From assembly GCA_010093485.1 (NCBI GenBank), contig MU001497.1, positions 562,181 through 626,180 of the forward strand: a stretch of DNA of 64,000 nt, read 5' to 3'. Shown here one piece after another: positions 56,019-64,000 of this stretch. The notes under the pieces are model-generated. The model made no database searches. It had not been told where the DNA came from and saw only the letters and a program-made list of their open reading frames with translations. The stretch is from Karstenula rhodostoma CBS 690.94. Its lineage: Eukaryota > Ascomycota > Dothideomycetes > Pleosporales > Didymosphaeriaceae. Made by a program: the position numbers and the translations under genes. Each line of letters starts with the position of its first letter. Positions within the stretch are counted from its first letter, which is position 1.

Positions 56019-58684
56019 TCAAAAGCCCGCAGCAAGCATTAGTCCGTATCCAACAGTGATGACGACAACAAACGCAATGAGCGAGGCAGGAACACCACGA
56101 GTGAGGAAGTGTTTGACGTCGAGGTAGCGCTGTCCAGTCCGCTGGTCTTCCATCATAATGGCAGCTGTCCACGAGTTAGCCCCGCGATCGGAGTGAAGAT
56201 TCTGTAACAATGACTTACTCATGTTGGGAAATCCACTCGTCGGCAACCCCATCGCTGCACTGGCCATGAGCACACTACCCATAACAAGAAGATTCGGATG
56301 CGGCTCAGCCATGCTCTGTCCAACCTGCTGCACGAGAGGCAGTACGATGAGCGCAGCAACAGTGTGACTGATGAACGTCGCAACCACTAAGATGAGTGCA
56401 GCAAAAACGATAAGAACGCCGTATAGACTCATACCCTCTACACTGCTTGTGATCGACTCTGCGATGGTGTGCAGCAGACCCGAAGAGTTGACCGATTTAC
56501 CTAGGGACAGACCACCGGCGGCAAGAATGATGATAGTCCACAGGAAGTTGTTGAAGTCTTCTTTGTTTAAGATACCAGTGCCGAAGAAAAGAACGATAGG
56601 GATGATGGCGATGACGCCCATGTCACCGAAGATGGGCTCGAGTTGGTGGCTTACGCACCAAAGCACAATAGTGGCGAGGGTGACAACACAGATGAACCAT
56701 TGCGTGGCGGTGAACTTATCGTTGACAGGTTTGATCGGCACGATAGTGGTGTTGCGACCGGGCTGGAAGGTCACAAGGAGGAGCAGCCAGATGAGAAGGA
56801 TGGAGATGACGCAGACGGGGAGCGCGATGAAGAACCAAATGCCCCAGGACGGTTCTGGGGACATGTTCTGGAGGGCGATGAGGTTCTGCGGCGAAGCAAT
56901 GGGAGAGGCTGCACCACCCATGTTTGACGCTAGGGCGATGCCGAGGAGGAGCGCCTTGGTCATGTTGGAGTCGGAAGGTAGATTGCGGAGAATGGGCTAA
57001 CATGTTAGAGATGTCTCTGTTATCCTGGACAGCAGCTTACCTGAATGATGGAGAAGCACAGAACAGGAGCAGCAACATTGCTGATCCACATGCTGGCGAA
57101 CATGGCAACAAACATGTTCGTTAGGAGCACAGTGCGAGGCTTAGTGCCGGCTTTGCTGAGCACAAAGGTTGCCATGATTTTGGCAATGTTGTACTTGGAC
57201 AGAGCTGCCGCAATGGTGAAGCCACCGAGAAGAAGCATGATCACAGGCGTCCACATGGCGGCGAAGACATAGGTGGTTGCAGGCTTGGTCTCAAGACGCC
57301 TGCCTGTGTCATCGTTTCGGACAACCCGAAGAGTGACGGCAAGGAAGGGCACAAGGAGAGAGGTGACGAAGAGAGGGATCGTCTGATAGGGTTAGTGACC
57401 ATCAATATCAATGTCAAAGTTACGCACCTCGGTAGCCCACAGCAAGCTGACGAATATTACCATGGCCAGGCAGTTTTGCTGCTCCGGTTTTTCCATGATA
57501 GGCACCACCAACAATACGACAAAAATGGCGAGAATGAGAACACCAATCCAGAACTGCGTGCTAAGCAGCCACGCAGGACACCTGTATCTACCGATTGGCG
57601 TTTTGAACTCGGTGAGCTCCGCATTGACTTCGTCTCCCTGGCGGCGGACCTGGTTCGGATCAGAATCACGGGCGAGCAGTTGCGAGAGACCAATATTGGC
57701 GCTCTGAGCTTTGCGCTCGATACCAATCATCTCACGCCAGACAGTATTACGCTCCCAAACGACGTGCTCTCGCAAATGCAGCCTCAATTCCCGCTTCGCT
57801 TCGTCCACGTCGCCCTTTGTACATATGCGCGAGTATATGGTTTCTATGCGGGACAAGTACTGTGTGAGCTTGTCCATTGTGCCTTTCTGGAAAGGTTCTG
57901 CGGGGTAGACGTGCTCTTCGAGATATGCGCGCTTGAGCTTTCTATCCATGATCTTGTCGTACTTCTTTAAAACCTTTTCGAACCCGGTCTTGTTGAGTTG
58001 GAGGAACGACCGCAGCTCACACAGCGACACGTAGATGCTGACTGTCCTCTGCTTGAGCGACACGCCCTTGTCGTAGAGTGCCGAAAAGGACATGTCGTTG
58101 TAGTCATCGAAGGCCTGGCTGGTCCTCCGGCGGGACGAAGCAACGTCGTAGTTGTCGCCGGAGGTGCGCCGTGGCCTGTGACCATCCTCGCTTCTCCTCC
58201 GCAGCAGCGACGTCTCGTTCGCACCGTCGTCGGAGTCTTCGTCCTCTTCGGTTATGGTAGACGTCTTGCTCGCCGTGCTGCCGCGTCGTGCGCGGTTGGA
58301 GCCAATGGCCTTGAAGACGCTCCCGCTGCGGCCCTTCCTGCCCTGCGGCGCCGTGTCCCGCTCCTGCTCGTAAACTTCCTGGTCGTCCTCATAACTCTCT
58401 TCATCCTGCAGGATACCATGGACCTCGGCGTATACCTCGGTCTCCTTGATCTGGTAGAAGGAGCAGACCTTCTCGAGCTCGACGTCGAGGGCGCGCGTAA
58501 AAGCCTTATCAGGGTCGTCGGAGGCGCCGTTCAGCAGCGGCGAGGATTCGGCGTCGACGGCTGTGGCCTGCTGGTTCAGGCGCGTCTCGAGCGTGTAGAT
58601 GAGCTTCTTGAGGTTGCTGTAGGCGATGTAGTGGTTGCTCCAGTCCGGCACCGCATTGAACTGCAGGCTGTGCGAGAATTTCAT
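56019..58684 (-). CDS. SPX-domain phosphate transporter (Pho87/90/91 family)
   Basis: Low-affinity phosphate transporter with an inositol-pyrophosphate-sensing SPX domain. Exons 58684-57428, 57382-57041, 56996-56219 and 56164-56019 join to 840 aa. SPX covers about 1-300, beginning MKFSHSLQFNAVPDWSNHYI with FEKVLKKYDKIMDRKLK near its end and a long Ser/Arg-rich loop between. A membrane region of the sodium:sulfate/DASS symporter type follows, including AALSKYNIAKIMATFVLS, SNVAAPVLCFSIIQ, NMGGAASPIASPQN and SGFPNMTAIMMED. The protein ends in a final helix (VVITVGYGLMLAAGF). Gene length and domain order match the family. Confidence 0.95.
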
Positions 58685-59463
58685 CTCGTCGGCCGCACGG
58701 AGCTGCTCGAGCTTCTCCCGCCTCTTGCGTGCCCTCTTTTGGTCCTTCTTGCTGCCGCGGGTGCGTCGAGGAAGCTCCTGGAGCTCAAAGGCGTTGTCGT
58801 TCGGGCCGTCGAGGTGCTGGGCGATGCGGTCCAGCGTGTTAGCTTAGGGTCGAGTGCGCCGGATTGCGAAAGAGGCTGCGGAGCATTCGGGCCCGCTACT
58901 AATGGCACGGCAGCGCAAAGGTCATGCGCGGCGGCTGGCGATGAGCGACAACTGTGCGAATGCGTGCGTGGCGGGAGCGGGGGCGCTGAAAGTGGATTGC
59001 TGGTCTTCACGAGCTGCGCAGTGCGCAACCACGGTTCCGCTTCACGATTCCGACGCTGCGGCTGCGGCTGGTCCTGGTCGCTCGGCCTCACCCGCGCGAC
59101 CACCCATGTGCTGCATCCGTTGGCCCTGCGTCCTCCGCCTTACACCCTCCGCTGCCTACCACACATCACACGCACCATGGACCCGCGCACTTTTCACATC
59201 ATGCACACCCATTGCTTTCTACATGTCTGGACTTCAATGGGCACATCATCTTCCGGGTACGTCATCGGGGCTCGCTAGCAATACGCAGATAAGCCCAGCA
59301 CGCCAAGATGCTGCGGATGCTCACATGCACAACTACCGCCATCACTTCATCAACTTCAAGCCAGATCCAACATATGCGGCTATTGAACGTTGCAGTATCT
59401 GCGTTTACATCTGCCTGCTTCTACGAACCAAGGTCCTTCTCTATCACGACCAACACAATGCGT
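58685..59463. other. Intergenic, phosphate transporter promoter
   Basis: Promoter and 5' UTR of the SPX gene to about 59100, then the 3' flank of tryptophan synthase. No gene supported. Confidence 0.5.
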
Positions 59464-61901
59464 TTAGACTGGGAAAGATTAGCATGATCCGCGTCAACTC
59501 TCAATGGTATGCTTACAGCGGAGGTCCCAGCCGATCTGCGGGCCCAGCTTGGGCAGCTCGTCGGCCACGCTCTGCACGTCCTTGTCACCTCTGCCAGACA
59601 GACAGATGACAATGTCCTGTCCCTTCTCCATCGTCTTTGCCAGCTCGAGAGCACCCCAGATTGCGTGCGCAGACTCGAGCGCGGGGATGATACCTTCGAG
59701 CTGCGAGATCAGACGGAAACCAATGAATGCCTCGGCATCCGTGGCGGCAATGAACTTGGCGCGCTGGCTGTCCTTCCACGACGCAAGCTCGGGTCCCACA
59801 CCGGGGTAGTCGAGACCAGCAGAGACCGAGTGCGTATCCGTGATCTGTCCGTGCTTGTTCTGAAGGATGTAGGTGCGGACACCGTGGAGAACACCCTTAG
59901 TACCCCCCGTCAAGGTAGCACTGTGGCGGTCCGTGTCGATGCCATCGCCACCAGCTTCCACACCTAGGAGCTTAACAGACGGGTCCTTGGAGAAGGGATA
60001 GAACATGCCAACAGCATTGCTGCCACCACCCACACAGGCGACGACCGCGTCGGGCAACTTGCCGCGCTTTTCTTGCATTTGCTGCTTCGTCTCGTCTCCA
60101 ATAATCGACTGGAATGTGCGGACAATGGTAGGGAAGGGGTGCGGCCCGATCGCTGAGCCGATGAGGTAATGGGTCGTGTCGAGGTTGACCACCCACGCCC
60201 GCATGGCCTCGTTGACCGCGTCACGAAGCGTCTTGGTGCCAGCCTCGACAGCGATGACCTGTGCGCCGAGTAGTTTGATACGGAAGACGTTTAGTGCCTG
60301 ACGCCTGACATCCTCAGCACCCATGTAGATGGTGCACTTCAGGCCGAATTTGGCACAAACTGTAGCAGTCGCAACACCATGCTGGCCGGCTCCAGTCTCT
60401 GCAATGATCTCAGTCTTTCCAAGTCGTTTCGCGACGAGAATCTGGCCGAGTGCGTTGTTGATCTTGTGACTGCCAGTGTGGTTCAGATCCTCTCTCTTTA
60501 ACCAGATGTTGGCACCTCCAGCATGCTCTGTAAGGCGTTCGGCCAAGTGCAAATGGCCGGGGCGTCCAATGTAATCGAAATAGGACCGGTATTCTTCCCA
60601 GAACTTAGGATCGTTTATCGCGTCGTTGAAACCCCTCTCGAGCTCTGCAAGACAGTCCATGAGTGATTCTGGCACGTATTGTCCGCCAAACTCTCCAAAT
60701 CGAGCGGGAAGCGCGTTTTCGTCGACGCTGTCTGGATCTGTGTTGAGGGCCTCCATCTGGTCTGCAAGTCCAGGACCGTCAGGAACATCAGCATCAGTAA
60801 TGATCTGGTCAACGTGGACACCATTGGGTTCCTTGGCAGCATCCAAAGTCTCAACGATACCAACTTCACGTGTCGTGCTGGTCGCACGGGTACTCTTTCC
60901 ACAAATCTCATCACAGTACTTCTCGACGGCCTTGGCTCCCTCGCCGGGAGCGGATTCAGCAATAATGTTGACAATCTGGCTGCCAATGACAACACCCTCT
61001 GCAATTTGCCCGACGCTCACGAAGTGATCGCGTGTACTGACGCCGAATCCGACTGCGGCAGGTATGTTTCCGGAAAACTTGTGTACGCGGTCGAGCAATT
61101 GCGGAAGAGCAGCGTTCATGGTGCCACTGGCGCCCGTAACACCCATACGTGAGACGACGTAGATGAAGGAATCGGCAATCTTGCATAGGACGCGCATGCG
61201 CTGTTCGGATGTAGCAGGAGCGATCAATGGGACGTAAGATAGCCTATCTCGGGCGTTAGCGTTGCCGTCCGTAAGCATGTATTGCAGTTCGTTTACCCGT
61301 AGCTGCGGCAGAAGTTCCTGAAGCGCAGAGCTTCCTCGGGTGGGAGATCCACAATGATGAAGCCGTTGGCACCGGCCTCTTTCGCGTCCTGCAGCATGCG
61401 CTCTTCGCCGTAGCTTAGCAGCGGGTTGTAGTATCCCATCAGCATAACAGGTGCCTTTAGGCCACGCTTCCTCGCATCGCGAACCATCTGCAGGACTTCG
61501 ATCGTGTTGACACCATTTTTGAGAGCTTGCTATAATATTGGCTGTCAGCCAGTTTCGCGGGGTTAGGGGTGGCGAATGACTCAACGTACCGTGTTGGCCT
61601 TTTGAATCGTAGGGCCGTCCGCGATGGGATCCGTGAAGGGCATTCCGAGCTCGATTATATCTGCTTGTGTCAATGACATTGTTCCATAGCAATTGGCAGC
61701 GCTCAAACGTACCAGCGCCACCCGCCTCCATTCCGAGCATGATGTCGGGCGTTTCCTGCGACGTGGGGAAACCCGCGGTCACATACGTGACGAGGGCAGA
61801 CTGCATCCATGCTCAGTATTGGAACCTATGTTCTTTGCGTCAATTGTGCCTACCCTGCCCTCCTTCTTGCATTGCGCGAAGGTCTTCTTGATGGCGTCCA
61901 T
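59464..61901 (-). CDS. TRP5: Bifunctional tryptophan synthase
   Basis: Last two steps of tryptophan synthesis in one cytosolic protein: indole-glycerol-phosphate cleavage, then condensation of indole with serine. Exons 61901-61854, 61800-61713, 61660-61590, 61529-61297, 61243-59517 and 59468-59464 join to 723 aa. The alpha domain (1 to about 260) has both catalytic residues, Glu49 and Asp60 ([17 protein letters not shown]). After a linker, the beta domain runs from about 325, with the PLP lysine Lys407 ([11 protein letters not shown]), [11 protein letters not shown], the phosphate-cup GGGSNA and LSGRGDKD. The last exon is only five bases (TC TAA), giving the canonical WDLRF end. Without that splice the protein would end in an unconserved CKHTIES. 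Confidence 0.97.
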
Positions 61902-64000
61902 AGTGGGGTACTTTCTGCTATTGCGGGATAGAGACAAAGAGAAAGAGCGATTGCTCTGGGAACAACTTTTTATACGAACCCAGACGATAATGAGTCACGT
62001 CGCGAACGTAGGAATGAAATTGTCCGAACAGTATGTTGAGTGGTGAGTCGTCTTCTGTCTCCGGATAATTTAAGCGGATGACGACCGTGGGTCTGGCCTG
62101 CCGCAGTCGGAGGGGCACATTCTTTTGCGCTAGGCCTGCGCTTGACTTGATTCGATAAGTGCATCTCCCTCGGCCGAACTCAACACCACAGCCTTCTCTA
62201 CAAAGGTGCTCAGGCCTCGCAACTTTGTATCCCTCCCCACGATTATATAGCATTGATTCATCGTGGTAGCATTCCTTTCTATCCTGTTTCCAACAAACTT
62301 GGGGTCTCGGAATTTCGGAATCCAATTCATCTCCTCCTGTCCCATTGTTGGTCAGCTAGCTGACCGCATCAAATTACCGGGTATCGTGTTGATCCTAGAT
62401 CATCGCTTTCCTCAAAGTCACTTCGTCGATTGAGCTTCATTGAATCAGCTTTTTGAGCAGATAATGATGTTTCTATGTATGACGGCAACAAATACAGAGC
62501 GAAGGTTGCAAACCAAGGGGGCCGCAATACGCAAAGGCATAGCAGCACTGACAGCAAGCATGCTCCACTCTCCCCAAACCTATACATGTCTCAAGATCCG
62601 TGTGGAGAAGATCATCCCGAGCACATCGATAAAAGGATTTCTTACCGCAGATAGAATGAACGCATCGAAGGATCGTACGAGCAGATAGGTACCCCGTTTG
62701 GGCCATTCTATTCCATATGACATACGACTCCATAGCATCTGAATACTCACAAATTCCTGCACCATGCAGAAGAGGAAGACCTTCACCCTCGAGTTCAATT
62801 GTTAGCTTACTTGAAAGACGCTCAACAAGTCTGAACGAATACTCGTAGACTACCATCAAAATTCGTGGCAAGACACTGCGAGACCCCCAAGCCTACATAG
62901 CATAATCCTTTTTTTTTTTTTTTTTTTTTTTCGTAGAAAAGGAGTATTGCACACACCGGTGTTCACTTCGACACCACGAAGCACAGTACTATTAATACAC
63001 TTTCCTTTACCGCAACAGCGTAACCAACCAAACACAAAGATGTAGTCCTCAGCCTCCTCGCTTGCAGAACTAGATCAATACACATTCAATAGCGACTGCG
63101 CCAAATAAAGACACGTCACTGGGACTATTTGCTCCCAATTCAACATACTGATGGCGCTCATCTGGGGTAATATTCTAAGCGGGAACTACAAATCTGCGAT
63201 ATCAGAAGCGATGGGCTTTATCAAAGTGCAACCATAGAAAGACTAGCCTCTGCTTTCCAATTACTCTACGCGATACGATTGCATCCTGCCAGAATGATTA
63301 CCTCTGTGCAGGATCTATGAAACCATGTCCAGTGGATCAGAATTACACGTCAAAAAAAATCTCGAACGGAAAAGCATACAAGCCGTGCCTTTCAACGTCA
63401 CTCCCACATCGTCCCAAGAGTTCAATGTTTTCCTTACTGTCGAAACCCATCGCCTCAACGTGAGTGCAGTGCGAAGCTTACAGGATGTAGCATGCGCGAA
63501 TGCAGTCAGCACAGCGTACGCATACATGGACACCCGAAGACGACAATGCTACACCATACTTCTCTCCATCCACCGACGTCGAGAGAACAACGCAGACTTT
63601 GTGGTTTCCCGCAAACATGAACACATACCACGCAATATAAAGGCTCCGTACTATACCGAGTGCTACCCTAGACTATACCATCCAATAGATCACCTTTGCT
63701 AAGCAGCCCACCCTAGACCACAACACAACTACCCTCCCCCTTTACCATCCCCGGCCAGGATCCTCTATTACTCAAGCATTAGCAACACCCGCTTCCAGAC
63801 GGCGCACCTTCACACTCCCCTCGCACCAACAACCCCACGCACGCACGCAACCAATACCCCGGACCCTTCATCGACGACCTCACAAGCCCACCCCAACCCA
63901 AAGAGCCCCCCCTCTCCCCGGCACTTCGCCCCGCCTCTCATCTACCCCACCTTACAGACGGCCTTAGTCCACACCGCATACCCGCCGAATATCCCGCTGG
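61902..64000. other. Intergenic to window end
   Basis: Promoter of TRP5 at the left. A run of 23 T lies at 62909-62931. Frames at 62473-62871 (minus) and 63325-63702 (plus) are open but show no domain, signal or family start. The last 300 bases are C-rich and low complexity on the plus strand. Confidence 0.45.

Noticed and set aside
62473..62871. Small cysteine-containing protein on the minus strand
   Set aside because: No signal peptide, no family start and irregular cysteine spacing.
1..64000. CRISPR arrays, bacterial operons, rRNA or complete tRNA genes
   Set aside because: None seen. The gene structures are eukaryotic.

Overview
The window is nuclear DNA of a filamentous ascomycete (Pezizomycotina, most likely a dothideomycete). 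The evidence is short introns of about 45-60 nt with GTAAGT-type donors, Zn2Cys6, HET and BTB families, a fused tryptophan synthase and a WASP homologue. No operons or bacterial features are present. Coding sequences were assembled by hand from exon frames and splice sites. Most housekeeping genes close to exact reading frames, so sequence quality is good outside one 25-N gap.

Layout. 0.96-3.1 kb: Las17/WASP actin nucleation factor. 4.1-9.0 kb: three decayed genes in a row (SANT/Myb-like, protein kinase, Zn2Cys6 regulator). 11.8-14.3 kb: ferric/NOX-type reductase. 15.1-15.7 kb: small coiled-coil protein. 16.8-17.8 kb: broken CorA-like transporter. 18.3-21.3 kb: HET-domain/ankyrin protein with a near-identical repeat array and the gap. 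22.0-28.8 kb: a segment between two diverged direct repeats, holding a P450 fragment, a dead trans-enoyl-reductase and an intact full-length ABC multidrug transporter, probably the remnant of a polyketide-type cluster. 29-30 kb: fungal orphan with CxxC motifs. 31-33.7 kb: UreG, COX11 and a HIT zinc-finger protein, the last two sharing a 202-bp divergent promoter. 34.2-35.5 kb: BTB gene with one nonsense codon. 35.9-36.8 kb: secreted GPI-type protein. 37.5-38.5 kb: basic orphan. 38.8-41.0 kb: succinate dehydrogenase flavoprotein. 41.7-42.2 kb: plectasin-like defensin precursor. 43.0-44.1 kb: tetraspanin. 45.2-45.6 kb: EF-hand gene end. 45.9-46.6 kb: isoprenylcysteine-methyltransferase-like protein. 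46.8-47.5 kb: peroxiredoxin. 48-49.3 kb: DUF1348 and roadblock proteins. 49.6-50.7 kb: Ipi1. 51.8-53.6 kb: DUF262 protein. 54.2-55.2 kb: secreted beta-propeller. 56-58.7 kb: SPX phosphate transporter. 59.5-61.9 kb: tryptophan synthase.

The most unusual signal is a set of four tiny insertions (37-94 bp). Each is flanked by an 11-16 bp direct repeat, they share a core around GATTGTTGACTC, and their lengths vary at one end. One sits in a kinase pseudogene. One interrupts a dispersed repeat whose paralogue 6.5 kb away is the empty site. One duplicates the 3' splice site of an EF-hand intron. They look like copies made by target-primed or break-repair insertion and I do not recognise the family.

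A second theme is gene decay. Nonsense codons in the kinase, Zn2Cys6 and BTB genes are explained by CAA/CAG to TAA/TAG changes (C to T at CpA), and the frameshifts look like single-base losses, while neighbouring genes are intact.
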